DNA from: Acinetobacter sp. A2
GTDB taxonomy: Bacteria > Pseudomonadota > Gammaproteobacteria > Pseudomonadales > Moraxellaceae
Reading direction: 5' to 3'
NCBI RefSeq assembly: GCF_012371325.1
Contig: NZ_JAAZQX010000004.1
Coordinates: 48,468 to 112,467 of the forward strand
DNA length: 64,000 bases
Positions 8,089 through 17,376 of the stretch are shown piece by piece. Position 1 is the first letter of the stretch. Every line of letters begins with the position of its first letter. The position numbers were made by a program, and so were the translations under genes. The notes beneath the pieces were generated by a model. The model did no database searches. It saw only the letters and a list, made by a program, of their open reading frames with translations, and was not told the origin of the DNA.

Positions 8089-9504
8089 ATGGAAAATAAC
8101 CATATAGAAGTGCCAGCCAGTATTAAGCGAAAAGAACTGATCAAGACTTGGGCCATTGTTATTCTTGCGACCCTGCTCTCTTTCGGTTTGTATAACGTCT
8201 TACCCTATGATGAAAACGCCAATAAGGGTCTAAGTCTGTTGCTTTTTATTGGTATTTTATGGCTCACCGAAGCGGTACACATTACCATTACAGCACTGTT
8301 AGTACCTGTGCTTGCTGTGGCTTTAGGTATGCCACTAGAAAATGCCAGCAAAGAACTTGTACCAATTTCAACCAAGCAAGCATTAGCAACTTTTGCTGAC
8401 CCTGTTATTTTCTTATTCTTTGGTGGTTTTGCCTTAGCAACTGCGCTGCATATCCAAAAACTGGATCGTAAAATTGCAATGTGGATTATTTCCATGTCGG
8501 GCGGTCACTTGGGGATTTCGGTTTTATCTATTTTTGTGGTCACTGCTGCGCTGTCGATGTGGATTTCCAACACCGCGACTGCAGCAATGATGTTACCGCT
8601 GGCACTAGGTTTGTTGTCACACCTCGATGCCACCAAAGAGCGTAAAACCTTCGTTTTCATTTTATTGGGGATTGCCTACTCTGCCAGTTTAGGTGGTTTG
8701 GGGACTTTGGTCGGCTCTCCGCCAAACGCCATTGCAGCCAAAGCTTTAGACTATGACTTTGCTGACTGGATGAAAATTGGTTTACCAATGATGCTGATTT
8801 TACTGCCAGCCATGTTGGTCAGCTTGTATTTGGTATTGCGTCCAAATTTAAACCAGAAAATTCATTTTGAAACTGAAGTGATTCCTTGGACCAAAACCCG
8901 TATTGCAACCATGCTTTTATTCGTATGTACTGCAGTCGCATGGATTTTTGGTAAGAAACTTAGCGAAACCTTTGGTATTAGCCAACCTGATACATGGACA
9001 GCCTTAGTTGCTGCATGTTTGGTGGTCATGCTCGGTACTGCAACGTGGAAGCAAGTATCTGACAATACCGATTGGGGCGTGTTATTACTGTTCGGTGGTG
9101 GTTTAACCTTAAGTGCGATCTTAAAAGATTCAGGCGCATCTTTGGTATTAGGTCAAACCCTTGCCAATACCTTTGGTGATACTTCTCCATTGGTGGTCAT
9201 TTTTGCAGTCACCACCTTCATTATTTTCTTAACCGAATTTACCAGTAACACCGCTTCTGCTGCGTTATTAGTACCTATATTTGCTGCAATTGCAGACCAA
9301 ATGGGTATTCCGAAAGAAATTTTAGTGGTGATTATTGGTATTGGTGCATCGTGTGCCTTTATGTTACCTGTTGCAACACCGCCAAATGCGATTGTATTTG
9401 GTACAGGTCAAATCAAGCAAAGTGAAATGATGAGTGTGGGCATGGTCTTGAACATCATGTGTATATTTATTATTTCGTTATTTGTGTATTGGTTCTTTAG
9501 TTAA
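8089..9504 (+). CDS. DASS (SLC13) family sodium:anion symporter
   Basis: This 471-residue inner-membrane protein has about 11 membrane segments and the two family hallmarks: an S-N-T motif at residues 160-162 (S-N-T-A-T-A-A-M-M-L-P) and a second at 386-388 (S-N-T-A-S-A-A-L-L-V-P). These line the sodium and carboxylate sites. The loops G-S-P-P-N-A-I-A and A-T-P-P-N-A-I-V follow each hairpin. Family members import succinate, fumarate, malate or sulfate with sodium. The substrate here cannot be fixed from sequence; C4-dicarboxylate is most likely. The N-terminal 20 residues are cytoplasmic. It ends at a strong terminator. Confidence 0.9.
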   Translation: MENNHIEVPASIKRKELIKTWAIVILATLLSFGLYNVLPYDENANKGLSLLLFIGILWLTEAVHITITALLVPVLAVALGMPLENASKELVPISTKQALATFADPVIFLFFGGFALATALHIQKLDRKIAMWIISMSGGHLGISVLSIFVVTAALSMWISNTATAAMMLPLALGLLSHLDATKERKTFVFILLGIAYSASLGGLGTLVGSPPNAIAAKALDYDFADWMKIGLPMMLILLPAMLVSLYLVLRPNLNQKIHFETEVIPWTKTRIATMLLFVCTAVAWIFGKKLSETFGISQPDTWTALVAACLVVMLGTATWKQVSDNTDWGVLLLFGGGLTLSAILKDSGASLVLGQTLANTFGDTSPLVVIFAVTTFIIFLTEFTSNTASAALLVPIFAAIADQMGIPKEILVVIIGIGASCAFMLPVATPPNAIVFGTGQIKQSEMMSVGMVLNIMCIFIISLFVYWFFS

Positions 9505-9516
9505 GTATCAATCAAT

Positions 9517-9546
9517 AAAAATGGGGCATAAAATGCCCCATTTTTT
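9517..9546. terminator. Bidirectional rho-independent terminator
   Basis: AAAAATGGGGCAT pairs with ATGCCCCATTTTT around AAA. It lies between the convergent DASS transporter gene and parE. Confidence 0.92.
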
Positions 9547-9563
9547 ATTCACTTTAGATCAGC

Positions 9564-11444
9564 TTAAACCGCCAAATCAGCTAAATTACCTTTCTGCTCT
9601 AACCATACTTTACGGTCAGCAGAACGTTTTTTTGCCAACAGCTTATCCAGCAAACCAGCAGTGAAATGACTGTCGTCTAAATCCAACTGCACCAAACGGC
9701 GTGTATTGGGGTCCATTGTGGTTTCACGCAACTGACTGGCATTCATCTCACCCAAACCTTTAAATCGGGTAATTTGCGGATTTTTGGTCTTGGCTTTTTT
9801 CAGGGTGTTTTCCAGCTCATCGTCATCTAACGCATAATGCACATCTTTACCGTCATCAATACGGAATAATGGCGGCATGGCCACATATAAGTGCCCATCT
9901 TCCACCAGACTTGGAAAATGCTTCACAAACAGAGCACATAACAAGGTCGCAATATGTAAACCGTCCGAGTCAGCATCGGCCAAAATACAAATTTTGCCAT
10001 AACGCAATTCAGACAAGTCATCACTACCTGGATCAACCCCAATGGCAATTGCAATATCATGTACTTCCTGCGAGCCTAAAACCTCATCGGAAGAGACTTC
10101 CCACGTATTTAAAATTTTCCCACGAATCGGCATGATCGCCTGAAAGTTTTTATCGCGTGCTTGCTTGGCAGAACCACCTGCAGAGTCACCCTCTACAATA
10201 AATAGTTCCGATTCTTCACGGGTTTGCCCCACACAATCTGCCAGTTTACCGGGCAAGGCTGGGCCTGAAACGATTTTTTTACGTTCTACTTTTTTAGCCG
10301 CTTTTAAACGACGACCTGCTTTAGAAATTGCCATTTCTGCAAGTTGCATGGCAATGTCAGAGTTTTGGTTAAGCCACAAGGCAAAAGCATCTTTGGCAAT
10401 ATTTTGCATAATGCTGGCTGCTTCACGGCTAGATAAACGCTCTTTGGTTTGCCCTGAAAACTGCGGTTCTTGAAACTTTAACGATAAAATATAGTTGACC
10501 CCGTCCCAGACATCTTCTGCAGACAGTTTCAAATTACGCGGCAATAAATTACGTAACTCACAAAATTCACGTAAAGCATCGGTCACGCCAGAACGCAAAC
10601 CATTCACATGCGTACCGCCTTGTGCAGTCGGAATCAGGTTAACGTAGCTTTCCTGAATTTGCTCACCGCCTTCTACATTCCAACAAATGGCAAATTCGGC
10701 ACTGGCACGCTCTGCCTCACCTGTGGCCACAAAAGCAGGTGCAGGCACAATTTCACGATCTTCCAGCTCATCCATCAAATAGTCGACTAGACCATTTTCA
10801 AATTGCCAGACAATTTTTTCATCGTTAATTTCATCAAGGTAATGAATTTCTAAACCTGCCGCCAATACTGCTTTAGCTTTTAAATTGTGTTTTAAAGCTT
10901 TTAAGGCAAATTTAGGCGAATCAAAATATTTGGCTTCAGGCCAAAAATGCACCAACGTACCCGAAGCACGTTTTGGTGCTTTGCCTTCCAATACTTCTAA
11001 AGGCGCAGCAGCTTCACCCTGATCAAATGCCATTTTATACAGGTTACCCTGACGCTGTACGGTCACTTCTACACGGCTAGATAAGGCATTGACCACGGAA
11101 ATACCAACGCCGTGCAAACCACCTGAGAACTGATAGTTATCGGTACTGAATTTACCGCCTGCATGCAATTTGGTCAGAATAATTTCAATCCCGCTTTGTC
11201 CGTATTCAGGGTGAATATCGACAGGCATGCCACGGCCATTGTCTTCTACTGACAATGAGCCATCTTTATAGACTTTTACCGTAATTTTATTGGCATGTCC
11301 CGCAAGCGCTTCGTCTACCGCATTATCAATGACTTCTTGCGCCAAATGGTTTGGACGTGTGGTGTCGGTATACATGCCCGGACGACGACGTACTGGATCT
11401 AAACCAGATAAAACTTCAAGAGATTGAGCGGTATATTGAGACAC
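9564..11444 (-). CDS. parE: DNA topoisomerase IV subunit B
   Basis: ParE is the ATPase subunit of topoisomerase IV, which unlinks daughter chromosomes with ParC. The 626-residue product has the GHKL ATPase region (E-V-I-D-N-A-V-D-E-A at 37-46, D-N-G-R-G-M-P at 68-74, G-G-L-H-G-V-G near 108) and a transducer domain. A TOPRIM domain follows, with E-G-D-S-A-G-G and D-A-D-S-D-G metal motifs. The length fits ParE rather than the longer GyrB. The gene follows yqiA by 14 bases; the yqiA-parE order is also known in E. coli. Confidence 0.97.
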   Translation of the reverse strand: MSQYTAQSLEVLSGLDPVRRRPGMYTDTTRPNHLAQEVIDNAVDEALAGHANKITVKVYKDGSLSVEDNGRGMPVDIHPEYGQSGIEIILTKLHAGGKFSTDNYQFSGGLHGVGISVVNALSSRVEVTVQRQGNLYKMAFDQGEAAAPLEVLEGKAPKRASGTLVHFWPEAKYFDSPKFALKALKHNLKAKAVLAAGLEIHYLDEINDEKIVWQFENGLVDYLMDELEDREIVPAPAFVATGEAERASAEFAICWNVEGGEQIQESYVNLIPTAQGGTHVNGLRSGVTDALREFCELRNLLPRNLKLSAEDVWDGVNYILSLKFQEPQFSGQTKERLSSREAASIMQNIAKDAFALWLNQNSDIAMQLAEMAISKAGRRLKAAKKVERKKIVSGPALPGKLADCVGQTREESELFIVEGDSAGGSAKQARDKNFQAIMPIRGKILNTWEVSSDEVLGSQEVHDIAIAIGVDPGSDDLSELRYGKICILADADSDGLHIATLLCALFVKHFPSLVEDGHLYVAMPPLFRIDDGKDVHYALDDDELENTLKKAKTKNPQITRFKGLGEMNASQLRETTMDPNTRRLVQLDLDDSHFTAGLLDKLLAKKRSADRKVWLEQKGNLADLAV

Positions 11445-11458
11445 GTTGTACTGTTTCC

Positions 11459-12043
11459 TTAAGCTAGGGAATCCGATAAAAATTGCAGTAACATCGGAAT
11501 TTTGTCTGCAAAATCATCCATGGCATGGTTGCCGTGCGCTTCGGTCATCATCATGGCCGAAGGCGAAGCAGCACTATAATAACGCTGCGCTTCACGATAA
11601 TCCAAAACTTCATCGCCTTGTTGCAATAACACCAATATTTTGTCTGCATCTTGTGCAACTGGCAACGCAATGTCTGCTAAGTCATCCAATTGCTGTGCAG
11701 TTAAATGCCAGTTTGGGTGTACGGTGTAAGGCAATACATCGCCAAACAAGTCTTGAAACAACTGCCATGGTCGCATAGCAGGATTGATCACAACAGCAGG
11801 CACATGATGCTGTGCGACCAATTGTGTCGCATAAAAACCACCCAAGCTGCTGCCCACCAATGCCACATTGGGTAAGCTTTGAATCAATGCCGCCAGTTGT
11901 GCCAAAACCTCTAAAGGCGGTGCATTTAAATCGGGCAAATGCATCTGAATATCTGGGCGATGCTGCTGCACATAGGCATACAATAACTGCCCTTTCATGG
12001 ACAAAGGGCTACTTTGAAAACCATGTAAATAAATCAAATTCAT
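11459..12043 (-). CDS. yqiA: YqiA-family esterase
   Basis: This 194-residue alpha/beta hydrolase starts MNLIYLHGFQSSPLS, just like YqiA/UPF0227 proteins. The oxyanion strand L-Y-L-H-G-F and nucleophile elbow G-S-S-L-G-G-F-Y-A are clear, and a late G-N-H probably supplies the catalytic His. E. coli YqiA hydrolyses short acyl-CoA and p-nitrophenyl esters; the physiological substrate is unknown. ATG 12043 is chosen because the longer frame adds 16 residues with no family counterpart. An AAGGG lies about ten bases upstream. It forms a probable operon with parE. Confidence 0.9.
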   Translation of the reverse strand: MNLIYLHGFQSSPLSMKGQLLYAYVQQHRPDIQMHLPDLNAPPLEVLAQLAALIQSLPNVALVGSSLGGFYATQLVAQHHVPAVVINPAMRPWQLFQDLFGDVLPYTVHPNWHLTAQQLDDLADIALPVAQDADKILVLLQQGDEVLDYREAQRYYSAASPSAMMMTEAHGNHAMDDFADKIPMLLQFLSDSLA

Positions 12044-12286
12044 TGTTGCTATGCCCTTATTTTTTCTCTCGATCTCGTGAAATTTAGCCACTTTTTATGT
12101 GTTTTTAATTTATTTTTCATGGAAAAATGCAATTGTTAGACAAAAAGACGCGTGCATCTTGGCAGTCATCGGTATTTTAAAAGCAGATCGAAATAAACAC
12201 GATAAAATGAAAGCGTACAAGTTTATACCGCGAACTCAAGTAAAAATAAAGCGTTCGGTATATGGGAACACAAGGGGCAACACAGT

Positions 12287-13618
12287 ATGCCAAGTTTAAC
12301 ACCACTGCATGAAACCTATTGTAGATGGGACCGTACACCTCCAAGTCAGGCCGATATTTTAGAAGGCTTGGCACAATTGGTCAGCACACGTCTGAATGCT
12401 GTCATGACCGATGTCATTCAAACCATCCAGCGTGAAGTCCTGCTTAGCGTGTTTGGCATGAGCGAACAACGCTCCAAAAAATTCCAAAAAACAGCCACAT
12501 TTCAAAAGCTGTATAAATTTGCCTTTAATAGTTTGCAACAATACGGCTACCACTTTGTTGCACCAGGCTTACGCCATATTAATGCACAATTCCCCAATTT
12601 ACATGACAAAGCTCTAACCCCCAGCCTGCACTTTTTAGTAGGTGTACTCAATGGGGTGTTGGGAGATTATTTACTCGAGCAGCAAAATCCGCTCGCGTTG
12701 CCTATGGTGCTATACGATCACTATGGTGCAGTTCAACAAGGCGATTTGTCTGGGCGTATTGTGATTTTTGCGCATGGTTTGTGTCGTAACCATTTAGATT
12801 GGACATCACATCAAATGGGTGGTTTTGGTGAAAAACTACTGGCGCAACGTGATCACAACACCATGCTGTATCTGAACTACAATACAGGACGCAGAATTTC
12901 AGCCAATGGGCGTAGTCTCGCCAATACACTGGAAGACTTAATTCAGCGTCATCCTCAAATTACCAGTATTGATTTAATTGGCCACAGCATGGGCGGCTTG
13001 GTGTCACGCAGTGCGCTGTTTTACGGCAAACAAAATATGCATGGCTGGATTCATTTGGTGGAAAATTTGGTATGTCTAGGCTCACCGCACCATGGGGCGG
13101 TACTGGAACGTTTTGGATTCCATTTGCAAGACAAATTAGGCCGTTTCCCGATTGTGAAAATTGTCGGACATTTGGTCAATATCCGCAGTAACGGCATTTT
13201 AGATTTACGGCATGGCAGTGTGCGTGATGATGACTGGGAACATAATCAGGCTCGGATTGGACAGGTCGATGACAACCGTAAACCTGCGCCCTTACCGACC
13301 CATATCAACACCTACTTTGTTGCAGGCAGTATTGAGCGTGAGAAAAAACAAAAGCTGAACCGCAAAGTGATTGGCGATTATCTGGTTAGCGTGAAAAGTG
13401 CTTTGGGTGAACATCCCAACCCACGTTTTGAGTTGAAATTGCCCGAATCACATAAAGCGGTGTTTTATGGTTTAAACCATTTTCAGTTGCCTTATCACCC
13501 AAGTGTGGCCGAGCAATTGGTGAAGTGGTTTTATCCACCACAAGAAGATGTACCAGAACAGCAAATCCATGAATTTATTGGTGATTGGTCAAGTTTAGAA
13601 GGCATTGCCCTGACTTAA
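12287..13618 (+). CDS. Lipase/esterase-like alpha/beta hydrolase
   Basis: This 443-residue protein has an N-terminal helical region of about 140 residues. A hydrolase domain follows, with the oxyanion strand V-I-F-A-H-G-L-C-R-N and nucleophile elbow G-H-S-M-G-G-L-V-S-R (Ser near residue 230). The second half has P-H-H-G-A, as in PGAP1-like and lipase class 3-like proteins. There is no signal peptide, so it is likely cytoplasmic. An AAGGGG lies 12 bases before the ATG. It is convergent with dsbB across a terminator. Lipid or ester hydrolysis is inferred, and the substrate is unknown. Confidence 0.82.
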   Translation: MPSLTPLHETYCRWDRTPPSQADILEGLAQLVSTRLNAVMTDVIQTIQREVLLSVFGMSEQRSKKFQKTATFQKLYKFAFNSLQQYGYHFVAPGLRHINAQFPNLHDKALTPSLHFLVGVLNGVLGDYLLEQQNPLALPMVLYDHYGAVQQGDLSGRIVIFAHGLCRNHLDWTSHQMGGFGEKLLAQRDHNTMLYLNYNTGRRISANGRSLANTLEDLIQRHPQITSIDLIGHSMGGLVSRSALFYGKQNMHGWIHLVENLVCLGSPHHGAVLERFGFHLQDKLGRFPIVKIVGHLVNIRSNGILDLRHGSVRDDDWEHNQARIGQVDDNRKPAPLPTHINTYFVAGSIEREKKQKLNRKVIGDYLVSVKSALGEHPNPRFELKLPESHKAVFYGLNHFQLPYHPSVAEQLVKWFYPPQEDVPEQQIHEFIGDWSSLEGIALT

Positions 13619-13645
13619 AAATTTAAGACTACCCAACTAAAAAAT

Positions 13646-13684
13646 AAAAAAGCGCCATCTCAGTTTTGTAGATGGCGCTTTTTT
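13646..13684. terminator. Bidirectional rho-independent terminator
   Basis: AGCGCCATCT pairs with AGATGGCGCT, with A-runs before and T-runs after. It is shared by the convergent lipase and dsbB genes. Confidence 0.92.
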
Positions 13685-13709
13685 AAATCCAATACCAGAT
13701 AGACTGAAC

Positions 13710-14243
13710 TTATTTTTTCTTAATTTTGCCAAATGAAGCAGGCGCAACAAAAGGATAGTTACGCAGTAATTGCCATAAACTGACCAAGGCCAACACACTA
13801 AAAAACAGCAATGACCATACTGGTAAAGACTGCCCCAAGAACGTCCAGTCAATTACCGCACATTCACCTGAACCCGACAGCACTTGCTGCAACACAGACT
13901 TCATTGGCAAAGCCTCAACCAAGTAATCTAGTCCTGGCCCGCAGCTTGGAACTTGATCGGGTGGCAGGTTTTGCAACCATACATGCCGTGCTGCCACACC
14001 CACTGACCATAAAATGCCAATACTGCCCAACAAGGCATATATGCGTTTGACTACATTGGAGCGTGGGTTATGCACAAAAGCTATCAACGACATTACGCCC
14101 AAGGCAATTAAACCGACACGTTGAAACACACACAATGGACACGGTGCCAAACCTTGCACCTGCTCCAAATACAATGCAAATGCCATCCCCACGACACTGG
14201 CTAAAAATAAAAAACCACTTAGCAGACGATAACTAATTTGCAT
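13710..14243 (-). CDS. dsbB: Disulfide bond formation protein B
   Basis: DsbB reoxidises DsbA and passes electrons to quinone in the inner membrane. The 177-residue product has four membrane segments. Its first cysteine pair is in the loop A-P-C-P-L-C (C35, C38) and the second pair is at C101 and C128 in the large periplasmic loop, the canonical four. The quinone-site Arg follows directly in V-F-Q-R. It lies 18 bases downstream of gshA and is probably cotranscribed with it. DsbA, the partner, is encoded at 57464-58084. Confidence 0.94.
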   Translation of the reverse strand: MQISYRLLSGFLFLASVVGMAFALYLEQVQGLAPCPLCVFQRVGLIALGVMSLIAFVHNPRSNVVKRIYALLGSIGILWSVGVAARHVWLQNLPPDQVPSCGPGLDYLVEALPMKSVLQQVLSGSGECAVIDWTFLGQSLPVWSLLFFSVLALVSLWQLLRNYPFVAPASFGKIKKK

Positions 14244-14261
14244 GCTCGAGCCTCGGAATGA

Positions 14262-15839
14262 TTAGCGATATTTTGCTAAATAGTCTGTAAAACTCAGACT
14301 ATGTTCTTGTTCAAATTGTTGTTGTTGCTGAATTGATTGTAGCGCAGCAGCATCAAAATAAGCCTGTGTTTCTGGGCTAAGTTGATGCTGCTCATATACA
14401 TGCGCATGTTGCTGTGCCATATAACTGCCAAAGCCCCACGTTCCGCCATGACGAATAGTATCTGTAATCATATGCGCAGACAGCGTTTCATCCACCTCAT
14501 GTAAACGCACCATCATGTGTGTTAAGGCATTCGAGTACAATTGGGTGTCATAACTTTGGTCAAGTAAAGCAGCCAAAGGTTGCATGGCGGTGACATAGTG
14601 CTGCCCCCACGCTTCAATTGGAGTTTTGACTTCACCTTCCTGAATTTGTGCATTTGGCGCACGACCACGATTGACCACTTCGGCCTGATTTTGCTCAATA
14701 ATCGTTTGTTCTGCATCAAACAAGGCTGGGCTGTCGCTCAGTAAACAATACAGCGCCAAGACTTCCAAAAAGCCTGCCGTATGTTCATCAATACCAATTG
14801 GGCTGTATGGGTTAACATCTACCGCACGTAGTTCCACATAACCAATACCACGATTCGCCAAGGCTTGTGATGGTGTTTCACCATCCTGCGGCACTTGTTT
14901 TGGACGTACCAAACTGTAGTACTCATTTTCAATTTGCAGGACATGGTCATTAATTTGAATCGCTTCACCCGTTTCATCATCCAAACCTAAACGGCTAAAT
15001 GGTAAATACGGCGTTTTCACGGCCTTTTGCAGACCATCCAAATAACCCGTTAAGTCGTTGTAATGGATACCGAGTTTTTTCTGTGCCGAGTTTTGATAAC
15101 CAAAATTGCCCATACGCAATGCGGTGGCATACGGCAAATACAACGTACCTCGTAACAACGGCAACAAATGGTGTTCACGCCCTGTCATAAAACACTGACA
15201 TACCGATGGACTCGCACCGAGCAGGAACATCACCAAAGGCGTTAAACGAATAAAATTACGAATTAAACCCAAATAACGATGGCTGCGATAATCCTGCAAA
15301 CTGAGCGCTTTTAGCTGATCATCGGTTTCGTGTTGTTGAAGGGCTGCAAATAAATGCTCAGGGAAGGATAAATTATAATGCACCCCTGAAATGGTCTGCA
15401 TACGACGGCCATAGCGCACACCCAAACCACGGCGATACAGGGTTTTAAAACGCCCTATATTGGAGCTGCCATATTGCGCCAGTGGAATGCCTTCATCGGT
15501 TTCATCAAGCATACACGGCATAGACAGTGGCCAAAGCTTTTCGCCTTCGCCCAAATGCTGATGCACCACACTGTGAATATCACGCAAATACGCCAAGGCC
15601 TGCGGAATACTGCTTTGCGGTGGAGTAATAAACTCCATCAACGCTTCAGAATAATCTGTTGTAATGTGTGGATGTGTCAGTGCCGAACCCAAAGCTTGAG
15701 GATGTGCTTGCTGCGACAAAAAGCCGTCACTTTGCATACGCAGACTTTCGCGTTCAATCCCGCGCAACATCCCTTGAAGCAGCGCAGCGTCTACCCAGTT
15801 CGGTAAAACATCTTGCGCATTTGGTTCGGGTTGACTCAT
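14262..15839 (-). CDS. gshA: Glutamate-cysteine ligase
   Basis: This is the first step of glutathione synthesis: ATP-dependent joining of glutamate to cysteine. At 525 residues it has the length and pattern of the proteobacterial type-1 enzyme: R-G-I-E-R-E-S-L-R near residue 28 (glutamate and metal site), T-D-Y-S-E-A-L-M-E-F-I-T-P near 62, S-G-V-H-Y-N-L-S near 150, and Y-V-E-L-R-A-V-D-V-N-P near 330. The start at 15839 gives a short polar lead before the first motif, as in relatives. It is the first gene of a probable gshA-dsbB unit. Confidence 0.96.
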   Translation of the reverse strand: MSQPEPNAQDVLPNWVDAALLQGMLRGIERESLRMQSDGFLSQQAHPQALGSALTHPHITTDYSEALMEFITPPQSSIPQALAYLRDIHSVVHQHLGEGEKLWPLSMPCMLDETDEGIPLAQYGSSNIGRFKTLYRRGLGVRYGRRMQTISGVHYNLSFPEHLFAALQQHETDDQLKALSLQDYRSHRYLGLIRNFIRLTPLVMFLLGASPSVCQCFMTGREHHLLPLLRGTLYLPYATALRMGNFGYQNSAQKKLGIHYNDLTGYLDGLQKAVKTPYLPFSRLGLDDETGEAIQINDHVLQIENEYYSLVRPKQVPQDGETPSQALANRGIGYVELRAVDVNPYSPIGIDEHTAGFLEVLALYCLLSDSPALFDAEQTIIEQNQAEVVNRGRAPNAQIQEGEVKTPIEAWGQHYVTAMQPLAALLDQSYDTQLYSNALTHMMVRLHEVDETLSAHMITDTIRHGGTWGFGSYMAQQHAHVYEQHQLSPETQAYFDAAALQSIQQQQQFEQEHSLSFTDYLAKYR

Positions 15840-16157
15840 TACACTCTCGCTTAATCCAATACACTACGAATACGACATAAACCACAAGCTGATTTTGGGT
15901 CGGTTGCAATTTTCTTAATCATGGGCATGATCTAAGATAAAACCATAACCTTTCAAGTATAACTTGATTTGGCAGCAGTACATGCGCTTGGGCTGTTTTT
16001 TCTAACAAAATGATGATTTTGGGGCAGGCTGACATTTTATAAAGTGGTCAACGTCAATAAATTTTAATTTGGCAATTTTTTATCACAAAGTTGCACTATA
16101 AGACACGTTAAATTTGTGATTTTATAATCAAATGAGCAGAGGTAAATAATAAAGCGT
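15840..16157. other. Divergent promoter region between gshA and the DUF924 gene
   Basis: There are 318 AT-rich bases between divergent genes. No open frame, terminator or clear operator is seen. It presumably holds the two promoters. Confidence 0.5.
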
Positions 16158-16697
16158 ATGAATTATCAAGATTTTTTAGATTTTTGGTTTTCTCCAGCTG
16201 CAGAAGCAAATTGGTTTGTGAAAACTGCAGAATTCGACGCCTTACTTGCAGAAAAATTTGCAGAAGTGCATCGCCAAGCTGCGCAGGGAGAATTATGGAC
16301 ATGGCGTGAAACACCCGCAGGGCGTTTGGCTGAAATTATCATTTTAGATCAACTATCACGTAATTTGTACCGTAATGACCCACGTGCCTTCGCTCAAGAT
16401 GGTATGGCCTTGGTCTTGGCGCAGGAAATGATTCATTTAAAACTGGATCAGGACTTAAAGCCAATTGAGCGCCGCTTTTTATATATGCCATTTATGCACA
16501 GTGAATCAAAACGCATTCACGAAGTAGCCTTAGGGCTTTTTGAAAGTTTGGATGATCCCACCGTTTTGGGCTATGAACTTAAACACAAAGTGATTATTGA
16601 CCGTTTTGGACATTATCCGCACCGAAATCAGGTGTTGGGACGTCCATCTAGCGCAGAAGAGCTTGAGTTTTTAACCCAACCCAATAGTAGTTTTTAA
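16158..16697 (+). CDS. DUF924 family protein
   Basis: This 179-residue cytoplasmic protein belongs to the DUF924 (YPL/COG3803) family. It opens with D-F-L-D-F-W-F-S-P, then shows the family signatures L-A-E-I-I-I-L-D-Q-L-S-R-N-L-Y-R-N-D-P-R-A-F near residues 55-77 and F-L-Y-M-P-F-M-H-S-E near 108-118. A final R-F-G-H-Y-P-H-R-N follows. The fold is all-helical and TPR-like; no enzyme activity is established. The ribosome site is weak (AGGT about 15 bases upstream). It begins a run of three same-strand genes. Confidence 0.88.
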   Translation: MNYQDFLDFWFSPAAEANWFVKTAEFDALLAEKFAEVHRQAAQGELWTWRETPAGRLAEIIILDQLSRNLYRNDPRAFAQDGMALVLAQEMIHLKLDQDLKPIERRFLYMPFMHSESKRIHEVALGLFESLDDPTVLGYELKHKVIIDRFGHYPHRNQVLGRPSSAEELEFLTQPNSSF

Positions 16698-16744
16698 TTG
16701 ACTCGGTTGTGATAACGGGTTGAATTGCGCAGGAGAGCTTTCTT

Positions 16745-17317
16745 ATGAAATATTCCCTACTCGGTCTTGCCCTTGCAGGCAGTTTGCTATTTACAGGTTG
16801 TGCCACTACACCCTCTAAACCCTTAAGTTTTGAGCAATTGGGACGCTACAGCGCAACGCCACTCAATGCACAGACCTATCGAATTAGTTTTCTGGCGGGT
16901 CATAACATGAGTTTTGGTGTAGCTGAAGAAATCACTTTGGTTAAAGCGGCGCAAACCACACTGCAACACGGTTTCCGTTTCTTTAAAGTTTTAGATGACC
17001 CAAGTAACCGCAGCCAGAAACCGCCTAGACAAGCGGTGGTCTACCCTGCACCGAGTTATTATCCATACAATTATTCACCGTATGGCTATTATCACCGCCG
17101 TGCACCGTTCTGGCCTGACCCGTTTTATGACATGCCACAGGTGGTCAATTTAGATCCAACGCAGGTGTCTTATACCATTCAGTGTTTTAAAGATCAGAAA
17201 TCTGCTCCTGAAGATGCCTTTGATGCCACATTGATTTTACAGTCTTTAGGCGCTAAATATGGGTTAAGTCCAACAGGACAACCGCTGATTGCGCCTGCTG
17301 CCCCTGCGGCACAGTAA
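16745..17317 (+). CDS. CC0125/CC1285-type lipoprotein
   Basis: This 190-residue lipoprotein has the signal MKYSLLGLALAGSLLFTG and the modified C19, followed by A-T-T, so outer-membrane sorting is likely. The middle has a Tyr/Pro-rich low-complexity stretch (around residues 100-118) ahead of conserved hydrophobic strands. The beginning (Y-R-I-S-F-L-A-G-H-N-M) fits the small family of conserved lipoproteins of unknown function first noted in Caulobacter. A strong AGGAG ribosome site precedes it. It lies 47 bases after the DUF924 gene. No function can be given. Confidence 0.75.
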   Translation: MKYSLLGLALAGSLLFTGCATTPSKPLSFEQLGRYSATPLNAQTYRISFLAGHNMSFGVAEEITLVKAAQTTLQHGFRFFKVLDDPSNRSQKPPRQAVVYPAPSYYPYNYSPYGYYHRRAPFWPDPFYDMPQVVNLDPTQVSYTIQCFKDQKSAPEDAFDATLILQSLGAKYGLSPTGQPLIAPAAPAAQ

Positions 17318-17376
17318 GACCGTAATTTGCATCAACCATTGTTATTTGGTCACTCTCGCTTTAAAAGGATGTGTGC

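Noticed and set aside
12099..12299. 66-codon frame between yqiA and the lipase gene
   Set aside because: It has no ribosome site, overlaps the lipase start, and is compositionally unlike a protein.
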